Counted from the first letter of the stretch, positions 34,979 through 45,987 are shown. The stretch: 64,000 nucleotides of DNA from Pseudomonas sp. S35 (GCF_009866765.1 NZ_CP019431.1:3844001-3908000); one strand, 5' to 3'. Notes: a model not told the origin generated them from the letters alone. Program-made: numbers and translations.

Positions 34979-35875
34979 ATGAATAAATCAGAACAATTAG
35001 CCAATGACCCTCCCCTGCGCGCCGTGCGCACCTTCGAAGCCTTTGCGCGCCATGGCGGGGTCAATGCCGCCGCGCGGGAGTTGGACGTGTCCGCCTCGGC
35101 CATCAGCCATCAACTGCACTTGCTGGAAGATTTCCTGCAGCAGCCGCTGACCCTGCGCCAGGGCCGCAACCTGGTGCTGACCGATGAAGGCCGCGAGTAC
35201 TACCGCGCTATCCGCTCGGCTTTCGCCGTGCTGCGCAGCGCCACCGAACACGTGCGCGAGAAAAGCGCCACGCGCCAGGTCACCATCAGCCTGATTCCCT
35301 TGTTCGGCATCAATCTGTTTATCCCGCGCCTGGCGACGTTTCTGAAAGATCACCCGGCGCTGGACATCAACGTGACCTACGCCAACCACCGCAGCTACCC
35401 CAGCGACGCGGCCGACCTGTCGATTCGCTTCGGCACCGGGCACTGGCCGGGTTATCACAGCGAACCGCTGATCTGCGGTGCAGTAACGCCTTATTGCAGC
35501 CGCGCATTCCTGGCACAACACGGCCCCATCGACACCCCCGAGGCCCTGAGCCAACTGCCACTGCTGCACGACGAAGAACGCGGCACCTGGGGCCAATGGT
35601 TCGAGGCCGCCGAGGTCGACGCCACCGCCTTGAATGGTTTGCTGCTGGAAGATGGCCAACTGGCGCTCACTGCCACCCTCACCGGCCTCGGCTGCGCACT
35701 GTTGCGCGAACCGCTGGTGGCCCCCCATGTGGCCAGTGGTGAGTTGGTGAAGTTGTTCGATCTGCAGGTCAATGATGGCCGCCAGTACTACCTGTGCCGG
35801 CGCGCCAACAGTGAATTGTCGAGCGAAGGCAATGACTTGTACGACTGGATCAAGCGCAGCCTGATTGCGGGGTAA
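34979..35875 (+). CDS. LysR family transcriptional regulator
   Basis: A 298-residue regulator of the GcvA-like LysR group. The N-terminal helix-turn-helix is LRAVRTFEAFARHGGVNAAARELDVSASAISHQLHLLE, followed by an effector domain with ISLIPLFGINLFIPRLATF and DAADLSIRFGTGHWPG. The ATG at 34979 gives the usual family start (MNKSEQLANDPPLRA); it has no clear ribosome site. It is divergent from the Liv-type/ATC operon and is its likely regulator. Confidence 0.88.
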   Translation: MNKSEQLANDPPLRAVRTFEAFARHGGVNAAARELDVSASAISHQLHLLEDFLQQPLTLRQGRNLVLTDEGREYYRAIRSAFAVLRSATEHVREKSATRQVTISLIPLFGINLFIPRLATFLKDHPALDINVTYANHRSYPSDAADLSIRFGTGHWPGYHSEPLICGAVTPYCSRAFLAQHGPIDTPEALSQLPLLHDEERGTWGQWFEAAEVDATALNGLLLEDGQLALTATLTGLGCALLREPLVAPHVASGELVKLFDLQVNDGRQYYLCRRANSELSSEGNDLYDWIKRSLIAG

Positions 35876-35950
35876 TGCTGTTCCATACGTCACCCGGCTG
35901 GTATTGTGCCGCGCTTTGAAAAATGCCACCGACCTGCGAGGAAATGCACG

Positions 35951-36379
35951 TTGAACACTGACGAAAAAATGACCGGGGACCTGTTCGAGGTCGATAAGCG
36001 CCTGTCACTCAAGCCCGTGGTGGACTTCAACGCCTACCTGCGCAGCGCGTTCGGCGAGGGTGCCTGTACCTGCATACGCTGCACTGCCAGCGGTGGTGAT
36101 GAAACGGGTTACGCGTTCCAGCACACCTTCCACTTTGACGGCAAACCCATCCACCGCCGCTTCGCGTCCACAGCGGGCAGCGATGTATTGATGGCGTTGA
36201 AGAAGGCGTGGCTGTCGTACACCAAGGCGGAACTGCCGCTGAGCGGGGCGCTGGCGATGGATACGGTGAAGGAGTTTGTCGAGCCGCAACTGCACAAGCG
36301 CTTGGCGCCGCTGTGTTTGGCCAGTGGGCTGGTCAAGGATGTTGAGGGTGAGTTGCAGGTTCAGCCGCAGGCGGCCTGA
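35951..36379 (+). CDS. hypothetical protein with CxCxxC segment
   Basis: About 142 residues from a TTG at 35951 with GAGGAAA six bases upstream; the ATG at 35969 is the alternative. It has a short cysteine cluster ACTCIRCTASGGDE at about residues 39-52, which could bind a metal, and a helical C-terminal half (SDVLMALKKAWLSYTKAELP...VKEFVEPQLHKRLAPLCLA). No signal peptide or membrane segment. I do not recognise the family. It ends beside a complete REP doublet. Confidence 0.65.
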   Translation: MNTDEKMTGDLFEVDKRLSLKPVVDFNAYLRSAFGEGACTCIRCTASGGDETGYAFQHTFHFDGKPIHRRFASTAGSDVLMALKKAWLSYTKAELPLSGALAMDTVKEFVEPQLHKRLAPLCLASGLVKDVEGELQVQPQAA

Positions 36380-36382
36380 TCC

Positions 36383-36514
36383 GTAGTGAGCGGGCTTGCC
36401 CCGCGCTGGGCTGCGAAGCAGCCCTGATAAAAATCACCGCGTTCTTTCTGAAAGAGCGCGGTGACTGGTTTGGGGCCGCTACGCAGCCCAGCGCGGGGCA
36501 AGCCCGCTCACTAC
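36383..36514. repeat. REP doublet (REPIN-like), copy 2
   Basis: GTAGTGAGCGGGCTTGCCCC...GGGGCAAGCCCGCTCACTAC, with the same inner hairpins as copy 1 and exactly the same length, 132 bp. The centre holds a further hairpin CACCGCG...CGCGGTG. It lies in the gap between the hypothetical gene and the convergent glpV-like gene and may end transcription of both. Confidence 0.9.
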
Positions 36515-36532
36515 AGAAATTCAGCCTCCCGC

Positions 36533-38275
36533 CTACTTACGCGCCGCCTCCCACGACTTGAGCAGGTCGCTGTAGCCCACGGTCTCACCTTTGGGCTTCT
36601 CGTTCGCCAGTTTCGGCTTCGGTGCACCTGACTGGTCGAACCAGTATTGCGCGTCACGCTCGGGGTTCATTTTCGGGCCGCACACCGGTTGCACCTTGGA
36701 ACGTTCCAGGCGCGTCATGATCGCATCCTGTTCCTTGGCCAGGTTGTCCAGCGCCTGTTGCGGGGTTTTCTCGCCGCTGGCGGCCGAGGCGATGTTGCTC
36801 CACCACAGTTGCGCCAGGCGTGGGTAGTCCGGCACGTTGGTACCGGTCGGCGACCATTCGGTCCGTGCCGGGCTGCGGTAGAACTCCACCAAGCCACCCA
36901 GTTTCGGGGCCATGTCGGTCATGGCTTGTGAGTTGATGTCGGACTCACGAATTGGCGTCAGCCCGACGATGGTTTTCTTCAGCGAAACGGTTTTAGACGT
37001 CACGAACTGCGCGTACAGCCAAGCCGCGAGTTTTTGCTTCTCAGGCGTCGACTTGAGGAAGGTCCAGGAGCCTACGTCCTGATACCCCTTCTTCATGCCC
37101 TTTTCCCAGTAAGGCCCGACAGGCGACGGCGCCATGCGCCATTTCGGCGTGCCGTCGGCGTTCACCACCGGCAGGCCTGGCTTGACCATATCGGCGGTGA
37201 AGGCGGTGTACCAGAAGATCTGCTGGGCGATGTTGCCTTGGGACGGCACCGGGCCAGACTCGGAGAAGGTCATGCCCGCCGCTTCCGGTGGCGCGTAGGC
37301 TTTCATCCAGTCGACGTATTTTTGCGTGGCAAACACAGCGGCAGGGCCGTTGGTATCGCCGCCACGGGTCACGCTGGAGCCCACCGGGTGGCAGTCCTCT
37401 ACGCGAATCCCCCACTCGTCCACCGGCAAACCGTTGGGCAAGCCTTTGTCGCCACCGCCGGCCATGGAGAACCAGGCATCGGTGAAGCGCCAGCCCAGGG
37501 ACGGGTCTTTCTTGCCGTAGTCCATGTGGCCATAGACGCGCTTGCCGTCGATTTCCTTGACGTCTTCGCTGAAGAATTTGGCGATGTCTTCATAGGCCGA
37601 CCAGTTCACCGGTACGCCGAGGTCGTAGCCGTATTTTTCCTTGAACTTGGCTTTCAGCTCCGGACGCTCGAACCAGTCGGCGCGGAACCAGTAGAGGTTG
37701 GCAAATTGCTGGTCGGGCAACTGATAGATCTTGCCGTCCGGTGCGGTGGTGAAGGACAGGCCGATAAAGTCCTTGAGGTCCAGAGTCGGCGAGGTGAAGT
37801 CCTTGCCCTCGTTGGCCATCAGGTCGGTGATGGATTCGGTCTTGCCGTAGCGAAAGTGCGTACCGATCAAGTCCGAGTCGTTGACCCAGCCGTCATAGAT
37901 GTTTTTGTCGGACTGCATCTGGGTTTGCAGCTTCTCCACCACGTCGCCTTCTTGCAGCAAGTCGTGGGTCAGCTTGATCCCGGTGATCTCACTGAACGCC
38001 TTGGCCAGGACCTTGGATTCGTACTCGTGGGTGGTTAGGGTTTCCGACACCACGTTGATCTTCATCCCACGGAACGGTTGCGACGCCTTGATAAACCACT
38101 TCAACTCTTCGAGCTGCTGGGCTTCGGTGAGGGTGGACGGTTTGAACTCGCTGCCGATCCATTTCTTCGCGGCATCTTCATACGCATCGGCCCAGGCCGA
38201 AGCGCTCAAACCGCTCAGGGCCAGTACGGCGGCCAATGAAATGCTATGTCGCAGCTTATTGTTCTTATTCAACAT
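36533..38275 (-). CDS. glpV: glycerol-type ABC transporter substrate-binding protein, GlpV-like
   Basis: A 580-residue periplasmic protein, long for a binding protein, as is usual for GlpV of the glpSTPQUV importer of Rhizobium. It has a signal peptide (ALSGLSASAWA) and an extracellular solute-binding family 1 fold: INVVSETLTTHEYESKVLAKAF, ITGIKLTHDLLQEGDVVEKL and WTFLKSTPEKQKLAAWLYAQF. AGGAGGTC precedes the ATG. It is last in the operon. Glycerol is the likely ligand by family and gene order; other small polyols are possible. Confidence 0.87.
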   Translation of the reverse strand: MLNKNNKLRHSISLAAVLALSGLSASAWADAYEDAAKKWIGSEFKPSTLTEAQQLEELKWFIKASQPFRGMKINVVSETLTTHEYESKVLAKAFSEITGIKLTHDLLQEGDVVEKLQTQMQSDKNIYDGWVNDSDLIGTHFRYGKTESITDLMANEGKDFTSPTLDLKDFIGLSFTTAPDGKIYQLPDQQFANLYWFRADWFERPELKAKFKEKYGYDLGVPVNWSAYEDIAKFFSEDVKEIDGKRVYGHMDYGKKDPSLGWRFTDAWFSMAGGGDKGLPNGLPVDEWGIRVEDCHPVGSSVTRGGDTNGPAAVFATQKYVDWMKAYAPPEAAGMTFSESGPVPSQGNIAQQIFWYTAFTADMVKPGLPVVNADGTPKWRMAPSPVGPYWEKGMKKGYQDVGSWTFLKSTPEKQKLAAWLYAQFVTSKTVSLKKTIVGLTPIRESDINSQAMTDMAPKLGGLVEFYRSPARTEWSPTGTNVPDYPRLAQLWWSNIASAASGEKTPQQALDNLAKEQDAIMTRLERSKVQPVCGPKMNPERDAQYWFDQSGAPKPKLANEKPKGETVGYSDLLKSWEAARK

Positions 38276-38307
38276 AGAGACCTCCTGGTTGTTTATTCAT
38301 AAGGGCA

Positions 38308-38580
38308 CTAGCCCCAACGCATCACACTCAACAGCCATACCAGGGAGAGCGCGGACGCCACCCAGATGCTCCAGTCGGTAACGCCGATTACCAGCAAATG
38401 CAGGTAAGCGCTGCCGAGAAGACCGATAAACAAACGATCACCACGGGTGGTGCTGATCGGTAACAAACCGCGCCGAGGGATACTCGGCGAACGCAGCTCC
38501 CAGGTGGTCATGCCCGCCAGGATCAGCGCGATGCCGCCAAAGAACAGTGCTGTGGGGGTGGTCCAGGCCATCCATTCCAT
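38308..38580 (-). CDS. glpU: small membrane protein, DUF2160 (GlpU-like)
   Basis: A 90-residue protein with about three hydrophobic segments: PTALFFGGIALILAGMTTWE, RLFIGLLGSAYLHLLVIG and IWVASALSLVWLLSVMRW. This matches DUF2160 (PF09928) and takes the place of glpU between the second permease and the binding protein. The role is unknown. ATGs at 38583 and 38580 are adjacent; GAGGAG is better spaced for the second. Gap to the permease gene is 10 bases. Confidence 0.82.
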   Translation of the reverse strand: MEWMAWTTPTALFFGGIALILAGMTTWELRSPSIPRRGLLPISTTRGDRLFIGLLGSAYLHLLVIGVTDWSIWVASALSLVWLLSVMRWG

Positions 38581-38590
38581 CATCGACTCC

Positions 38591-39406
38591 TCAGACCCGG
38601 CCCAGGGCAAAGCCCTTGGCCACGTGGTTGCGAACAAACCAGATCACCAGCATGCCCGGCAGGATGGTCAACACCCCCGCCGCTGCCAGCACGCCCCAAT
38701 CGATGCCCGACGCCGACACCGTGCGCGTCATCACCGCTGCGATCGGCTTGGCGTTGACCGAGGTCAGGGTGCGCGCCAGCAGCAGTTCGACCCAGGAAAA
38801 CATAAAGCAGAAAAACGCAGTCACACCGATGCCGGAGCCAATCAACGGGATAAAAATCTTCACGAAAAACTTCGGAAACGAGTAGCCGTCGATGTAGGCG
38901 GTTTCGTCGATCTCCTTGGGCACACCAGACATGAAGCCTTCGAGGATCCACACCGCCAGCGGCACGTTGAACAGGCAGTGGGCCAGGGCCACCGCGATAT
39001 GCGTGTCGAACAAACCGATGGACGAATACAGCTGGAAAAACGGCAGCAAAAACACCGCCGGCGGCGCCATGCGGTTGGTCAGCAACCAGAAGAACAGGTG
39101 CTTGTCGCCGAGGAAACGATAGCGCGAGAAGGCATAGGCTGCCGGCAGCGCCACGCTCAGGGAAATCACCGTGTTCAGGCTCACGTAATACAGCGAGTTG
39201 AGGTAGCCGGTGTACCAACTCGGGTCGGTGAAGATCACCTTGTAGTTGGCCAGGGTGAAATCCTGGGGAAACAACGTCAGCCCGCCGAGGATTTCAGTAT
39301 TGCTCTTGAAGGACATGTTCAGCAGCCAGTAGATCGGCACCAGCAGGAACAGGATGTAGATGAGGAGCGGGATCACTTTCTTCATAAACGTAAGACGCTT
39401 ACTCAT
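38591..39406 (-). CDS. glpQ: glycerol-type ABC permease, GlpQ-like
   Basis: A 271-residue permease of the MalG group with six membrane segments. The coupling-loop motif is EGFMSGVPKEIDETAYIDGYSFPKFFVKIFIPL, the usual EAA loop. It pairs with the GlpP-like permease, whose gene ends 10 bases upstream. The segment LTNRMAPPAVFLLPFFQLY is typical of this glycerol clade. Confidence 0.88.
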   Translation of the reverse strand: MSKRLTFMKKVIPLLIYILFLLVPIYWLLNMSFKSNTEILGGLTLFPQDFTLANYKVIFTDPSWYTGYLNSLYYVSLNTVISLSVALPAAYAFSRYRFLGDKHLFFWLLTNRMAPPAVFLLPFFQLYSSIGLFDTHIAVALAHCLFNVPLAVWILEGFMSGVPKEIDETAYIDGYSFPKFFVKIFIPLIGSGIGVTAFFCFMFSWVELLLARTLTSVNAKPIAAVMTRTVSASGIDWGVLAAAGVLTILPGMLVIWFVRNHVAKGFALGRV

Positions 39407-39416
39407 GTCGGCGGCC

Positions 39417-41376
<1,960 letters not shown>

Positions 41377-41377
<1 letters not shown>

Positions 41378-42471
41378 CAGGCAACCCTCGCGACACGGCG
41401 CCCGGGGGCCTGGACCAAACGGCCCTGGCCATCGAACACAAACAGTTTATGGGTGGGGATGTAAACGCGGATCGGCGCGTCGACGTCGTACTCGTGCACC
41501 CCTGGCAAATGCAGCACCAACAGGAAGTGTTCGCTGCGCACATGCAGGAAGGTTTCCGAGCCGCTGATCTCGGCGACTTCCACCGTGACTGCCAGCTCCA
41601 GGTCGTCATCGTTGCTCGGCACCAGGCTGATATGGCTGGGGCGTACGCCAAAGCGGAATTCGCCTTCACCGATTGGACGCAGGTCAACATTGAGTGGGAA
41701 ATGTACGAAGTTGGCGAAGCTCACTTCGTTGCCGCTGATACGCCCCGGCATCAGGTTGATCGGCGGCTCGGAAAACAGTTCGGCAGCGAGCACGGTTTGC
41801 GGTTGGTGGTAGACCTCGGCGGCCTTGCCACTCTGGATCACCCGGCCTTCGTGGAGGATGGTGGTGGTGCCGCCGAGGGCCAGGGCTTCATTGGGCTCGG
41901 TGGTGGCGTAGATGGCAATGGTGTGGCGCGCCTGGAACAACTCGCGCATTTCCTGACGCAGTTCTTCGCGCAGTTTGTAGTCCAGGTTTACCAGCGGCTC
42001 GTCGAAGAGGATCAGTTCGGCGTCCTTGACCAGCGCGCGGGCCATGGCCGTGCGTTGCTGCTGGCCGCCGGACAGTTCCAGCGGGTGGCGTTGGAGAAAC
42101 TTTTCGATGCGCAGCATGCGCGCGGTTTCCAGCACTTTGCTCTGGATCACCTCGTTGGACACACCGGCCTGGCGCAACGGCGAGGCGATGTTCTCGAACA
42201 CGGTCATGGTCGGGTAGTTGATGAACTGCTGATACACCATCGACACGTTGCGCAGCCGCACCGGCTTGTGGGTGACGTCGACGCCGTTCATCAGGATGCG
42301 GCCGCTGTCGGGCTTGTCCAGGCCGGCCATCAGGCGCATCAAGCTGGTCTTTCCGGAGAGGGTTCGACCGAGCAACACGTTGAAGGAGCCGGGCTCGAAA
42401 CGCAGGGTGGCGTCGTCGATCCAGGTCTGGCCTTCGACGACGCGGGAGACATGTTCCAGGGTCAATGACAT
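41377..42471 (-). CDS. glpS: glycerol-type ABC ATPase, GlpS-like
   Basis: A 364-residue ATPase, first gene of the operon. Walker A is an unusual but complete LLGRTLSGKTSLMRL (GxxxxGKT), the signature is LSGGQQQRTAMARALVKD and Walker B LILFDEPLVNLD. The TOBE-type C-terminal domain follows. The ATG at 42471 has AAAAGG. The operon has six genes in the order S-T-P-Q-U-V, and its sigma-54 promoter lies 46 bases upstream. Confidence 0.88.
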
Positions 42472-42516
42472 GACACGACCTTTTTTATTATTGGAATGAA
42501 TCTGGCCAGTCGTCAG

Positions 42517-42532
42517 AGCGAGTTTCGTGCCA
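42517..42532 (-). promoter_or_regulatory. sigma-54 promoter of the glpSTPQUV-like operon
   Basis: On the minus strand the site reads TGGCACGAAACTCGCT, which matches TGGCACG-N4-TTGCW at every defined base except one, with the GG and GC the right distance apart. Transcription should start near 42506, about 35 bases before the glpS start. This agrees with the divergent gene encoding a sigma-54 activator. Confidence 0.85.
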
Positions 42533-42576
42533 AAAGTGGCAGGTGCTTGATCCACAAGGAAATGGGACATATGGGA

Positions 42577-42645
42577 TGTTCGGGAATGAACAATCGGGCT
42601 GAACAACTGAACACTCAGGGGGTTGACAATGAACAGTTCTGAACA
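42577..42645. promoter_or_regulatory. cluster of GAACA half-sites, candidate activator-binding region
   Basis: An inverted pair TGTTC-GGGAAT-GAACA lies at 42577-42592. Further GAACA words occur at 42601-42605, 42609-42613, 42631-42635 (as GAACAGTTC to 42639) and 42641-42645. They sit 45-115 bases upstream of the sigma-54 promoter, where enhancer-binding proteins bind. That the divergent regulator uses them is inferred. Confidence 0.6.
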
Positions 42646-42653
42646 ACACTAAT

Positions 42654-42677
42654 GGGGCCCCGCGCCTGCGGGGCCCC
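42654..42677. repeat. GC-rich perfect hairpin before the regulator gene
   Basis: GGGGCCCCGC-GCCT-GCGGGGCCCC: a 10-bp stem of pure G and C, 31 bases before the regulator ATG. It is followed by an A-rich stretch rather than a T run, so it is not an ordinary terminator for either side. It may shape the leader of the regulator mRNA or insulate the two promoters. Confidence 0.6.
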
Positions 42678-42707
42678 ATAAAAACAATAAAAACAGAAGG
42701 TCGCCCG

Positions 42708-44519
42708 ATGGCCGAACCCTTGGCGCACGACACCATCATCCAGGACTCCTGGCGCCGTTGCCGCGCCTTTGGCCTGGACCATCAGAGCACGCCCAGCTTC
42801 GACCAGTTGCCGGCCGAGGGCATCAGCCAACTGCTGGAAAGCCAGCATTCATTGGTGCAGACCACCCACCAGGAAGTGCTGCCCTACTACGAGAACATCC
42901 TCAGCAATTCCAACTGCCTGATCATGCTGGCCGACAACCAGGGCCAAGTGCTGACCTCGTGGGGTACCCAACGCTTTATCGAGCCCAAACTGGCCCGGGG
43001 GTTCAACGCTGGCGCCAGTTGGAAAGAACGCTGCAGCGGCACCAACGCCATCGGCACCGCGCTGGCCTGTGCCCAGGCGGTGCATATTGAACATGACGAA
43101 CACTTCCTCAAGGCCAACCGCTTCATGACCGGTTCGGCCGCGCCGATCTTCGATGCCCAGCGCGAGATCATTGCGGTACTGGACGTGTCCAGCGACAGCT
43201 ACCTGCCGCCCTCCCACACCTTGGGCATGGTCAAGATGATGAGCCAGACCGTCGAAAACCGGCTGATCCTCAACCTGTTTCGCGGCGAGCATTTCCAACT
43301 GACCTTCAACACCGGCTTGAGCAACCTCGACAGCCAGTGGGCGGGCCTGCTGATCTTTGATGAAAGCGGCCAGGTGCTCTCGGCCAACCGTCGCGCCGAC
43401 AACCTGCTAGGCATCAGTTTGTCGCGGGTGATGATCGACAGCCTGTTCAAGGTGTCGCTGCTGGAGCTGCTCAACCAGCCGCAGGGCTTGCCTTTTTCGT
43501 TGCAGGCGGCGGGCCGCAATCGGTTCCAGTGCTTGCTCAAACGGCCACATATGATGCCCGTGCAGGCTCGCGTGTTCAGTGAGCCCGCAGTACCAAAGCC
43601 CGCTGCGGTCGGCCTCAAGACCCTGCATTTCGGCGATATGCGTGTGGAAAAAGCCGTACGCCAGGCCGAACGCCTGCTGGAAAAAGACATCCCGCTGTTG
43701 ATCCACGGCGAAACCGGTGTGGGCAAAGAGGTGTTCGTCAAAGCCCTGCACCAGGCCAGCTCCCGCAGCCAGAAGGCGTTTATCGCGGTGAACTGTGCGG
43801 CGATTCCTGCTGAGCTGGTGGAATCGGAACTGTTCGGCTACGAAAAAGGTGCGTTCACCGGCGCCAATCAAAAAGGCAGCATTGGCCTGATCCGCAAGGC
43901 CGACAAGGGCACGCTGTTTCTTGATGAGATCGGCGATATGCCGCTGCCCACCCAGGCGCGCTTACTGCGCGTGCTGCAGGAGCGTTGCGTGCAACCGGTG
44001 GGCAGCAGCGAGTTGTTCCCCGTGGATTTGCGCATCATCTCGGCGACCAACCGCGCACTGCGCGAACTGGTGCAGGCCGGGCGCTTTCGCGAAGATTTGT
44101 ACTACCGCATCGGTGGCCTGACCCTGGAGCTGCCGCCCTTGCGCGAGCGAACCGACAAACAGGCGCTGTTCCAACAACTGTGGCAGCAGCACCGCGAGCC
44201 GACCCAATGGGCAGGCTTGAGCGCCGAGGTGCTGGCGCTGTTCGGACAGCACCCGTGGCCGGGGAATTTGCGCCAGGTGAGCAGCGTATTGCAGGTGGCG
44301 TTGGCAATGGCCGAGGAGCAGCCGATACGCCCGGAGCATCTGCCGGATGATTTTTTTGTGGACCTGAACGTGGCAGCGCCGCTGCCGACCAGTGATTACC
44401 TGGACGACAGCATTGATCTGAACCAGCGTTTGAAGGCCGTCGGTGGGAATATTTCCCACCTGGCGCGGGAGCTGGGGGTGAGCCGCAACACCTTGTACAA
44501 ACGCCTGCGCCAGCATTAA
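42708..44519 (+). CDS. sigma-54-dependent transcriptional activator, AcoR-like
   Basis: A 603-residue enhancer-binding protein. An AcoR-type N-terminus (IIQDSWRRCRAFGLD) is followed by a GAF sensor domain (residues about 70-210), a PAS-like segment, then the AAA+ domain from about 315 with Walker A IHGETGVGKEVF, the sigma-54 contact loop ELFGYEKGAFTGAN, and Walker B GTLFLDEIGDMP. The C-terminus is a Fis-type helix-turn-helix (GNISHLARELGVSRNTLYKRL). All parts needed for activity are intact. It is divergent from the glp-like operon, whose promoter is sigma-54 type, so it is the expected activator. The ligand is probably the imported polyol or a product of it. Confidence 0.93.
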   Translation: MAEPLAHDTIIQDSWRRCRAFGLDHQSTPSFDQLPAEGISQLLESQHSLVQTTHQEVLPYYENILSNSNCLIMLADNQGQVLTSWGTQRFIEPKLARGFNAGASWKERCSGTNAIGTALACAQAVHIEHDEHFLKANRFMTGSAAPIFDAQREIIAVLDVSSDSYLPPSHTLGMVKMMSQTVENRLILNLFRGEHFQLTFNTGLSNLDSQWAGLLIFDESGQVLSANRRADNLLGISLSRVMIDSLFKVSLLELLNQPQGLPFSLQAAGRNRFQCLLKRPHMMPVQARVFSEPAVPKPAAVGLKTLHFGDMRVEKAVRQAERLLEKDIPLLIHGETGVGKEVFVKALHQASSRSQKAFIAVNCAAIPAELVESELFGYEKGAFTGANQKGSIGLIRKADKGTLFLDEIGDMPLPTQARLLRVLQERCVQPVGSSELFPVDLRIISATNRALRELVQAGRFREDLYYRIGGLTLELPPLRERTDKQALFQQLWQQHREPTQWAGLSAEVLALFGQHPWPGNLRQVSSVLQVALAMAEEQPIRPEHLPDDFFVDLNVAAPLPTSDYLDDSIDLNQRLKAVGGNISHLARELGVSRNTLYKRLRQH

Positions 44520-45448
44520 CGCGGCTTGACCACCACCAGCAAGTCGGTGAAGTACTCCACCTGGATGGGCAGGTTATCCGCCAAGGTCGACAAGGCCGCT
44601 GCCGTGTCGTCCAGCTTGAATACGCCGGACACGCGCAGGTCGCGCAACGCCTGTGGGTCGAAGCGCACCATGCCGTGGCGATAGCTGGCCAGGGTTTGCA
44701 GCACGTCACTCAGCGGCTGGTCGTTGACTTTGAGCAGGCCACGGGTCCAGGCGTCTGGGTCGGCATTGCCGATGGCTTGCGCAGGCGTGGCACGCCCGTG
44801 GTCGAGGACGGAACGCTGGCCGGCGGTGACCTTGACGCCCTCCTCTGCCTCACCTTTAACCGCTACGGTGGACTCGATCACGGTCACGACTGTCATGCCG
44901 TCCGGCGCACGCTTGACCAGGTAACGCGTACCCAGGGCGGTCGCCGTGCCTTGGTCGGTGCGCACCACGAACGGCCGCTGCGCATCTTTGGCCACGTCGA
45001 CCCACAGTTCGCCTTGCAGCAGTTCGATCACCCGCTGGTGGCCGTCGAATTTCACGTCCACCGCCGAGTTGCTGTTGAGCTGCAACTGGCTGCCATCTTC
45101 GAGAGCGATCTGGCGGCGTTCGCCAACGCCGGTGCGCTGGTCGGCCATCCACACCGGCAGGTGTTCCAGGCTCAGCCAACCGCACAGCACGACGCCAAGC
45201 ACACCGAGCGCCTGTGCGCTGCGTGCCCGTTGCGGGGCAAATGCGCGGTTCAGGGCGCGCCGCGCCGGTTGCGCGGGCACGCTGTCAAGGCTGCCCCACA
45301 ACGCGCGCATGCGTTCGATGGCCACGGCATGGCGTGGGTCGGCCTCGCACCAAGTGTTGAAGGCCTGACGGTCGGCGTCTGTGACGTCTTCGTCGTGCAG
45401 GCGTGTCAGCCAATTCGCTGCTTGCTGGATGATCTGTTCGGCGTTCAT
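44516..45448 (-). CDS. fecR: FecR-type anti-sigma regulator
   Basis: A 310-residue inner-membrane regulator. The N-terminal cytoplasmic part (DUF4880, DRQAFNTWCEADPRHAVAIERMRALW) binds the sigma factor, one membrane segment follows at about residues 78-97 (LGVLGVVLCGWLSLEHLPVW), then the periplasmic FecR domain (RQIALEDGSQLQLNSNSAVDVKFD). The end (FKLDDTAAALSTLADNLPIQVEYFTDLLVVVKP) looks like a small secretin/TonB-type domain. It overlaps the sigma factor gene by four bases. Confidence 0.92.
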   Translation of the reverse strand: MNAEQIIQQAANWLTRLHDEDVTDADRQAFNTWCEADPRHAVAIERMRALWGSLDSVPAQPARRALNRAFAPQRARSAQALGVLGVVLCGWLSLEHLPVWMADQRTGVGERRQIALEDGSQLQLNSNSAVDVKFDGHQRVIELLQGELWVDVAKDAQRPFVVRTDQGTATALGTRYLVKRAPDGMTVVTVIESTVAVKGEAEEGVKVTAGQRSVLDHGRATPAQAIGNADPDAWTRGLLKVNDQPLSDVLQTLASYRHGMVRFDPQALRDLRVSGVFKLDDTAAALSTLADNLPIQVEYFTDLLVVVKPR

Positions 45449-45987
45449 GACAATGGGTCAGCCGCGTGCAGGCTGTGATAGCAATGCACCAAGGCGCTGG
45501 AGATGTAGTTTTTTACGCTGCTGGGGGACACTTCCAGGCGAGCGGCGATTTCGCTATAGGTCAGCCCGTCGAGGCGGCTCAACAGGAACGCCTCGCGGGC
45601 CTTGGTCGGTAAACCGGCGAGCATTTCGGCGATGCGTTCCAGCGCCTGCAGGGCTACGTGGATCGCCGCCGGGTCGGGCATGCCGGCGTCCTCGCACTGG
45701 ATGACCAGTGCTTCCATGTAGGCTTTTTCGATACGGCGACGACGGGCACCGTCGATCAGCAGGCGCCCCGCCGTGGTGGCCAGAAAGGCCCGGGGTTCCT
45801 TGATCGCTTGCGGCTCGGCCAGCATCAGCACACGGATAAACGCATCGTGGGCGAGATCGGCGGCATGCTGGGAGCAACCGAGTTTTCTGCGCAGCCAGCC
45901 ATGCAACCAGCCGTGGTGCTCGCGGTACATCGCCGTAAGGGTCTGCTGACGCGCTGAGTCGCCCAGCGCGGCCGGAATGTCATGCAT
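45445..45987 (-). CDS. fecI: ECF RNA polymerase sigma factor, FecI-type
   Basis: A 180-residue sigma-70 family factor. Region 2 contains WLRRKLGCSQHAADLAHDAFIRVL and region 4 has LPTKAREAFLLSRLDGLTYSEIAARLEVSPSSVKNYISSAL, with the iron-type signature. The ATG at 45987 is preferred over a TTG six bases upstream. It controls iron-uptake receptor genes in known systems, usually together with FecR. The receptor gene lies just upstream in the same direction, with a weak 7-bp hairpin (46057-46085) between them. Confidence 0.92.
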   Translation of the reverse strand: MHDIPAALGDSARQQTLTAMYREHHGWLHGWLRRKLGCSQHAADLAHDAFIRVLMLAEPQAIKEPRAFLATTAGRLLIDGARRRRIEKAYMEALVIQCEDAGMPDPAAIHVALQALERIAEMLAGLPTKAREAFLLSRLDGLTYSEIAARLEVSPSSVKNYISSALVHCYHSLHAADPLS

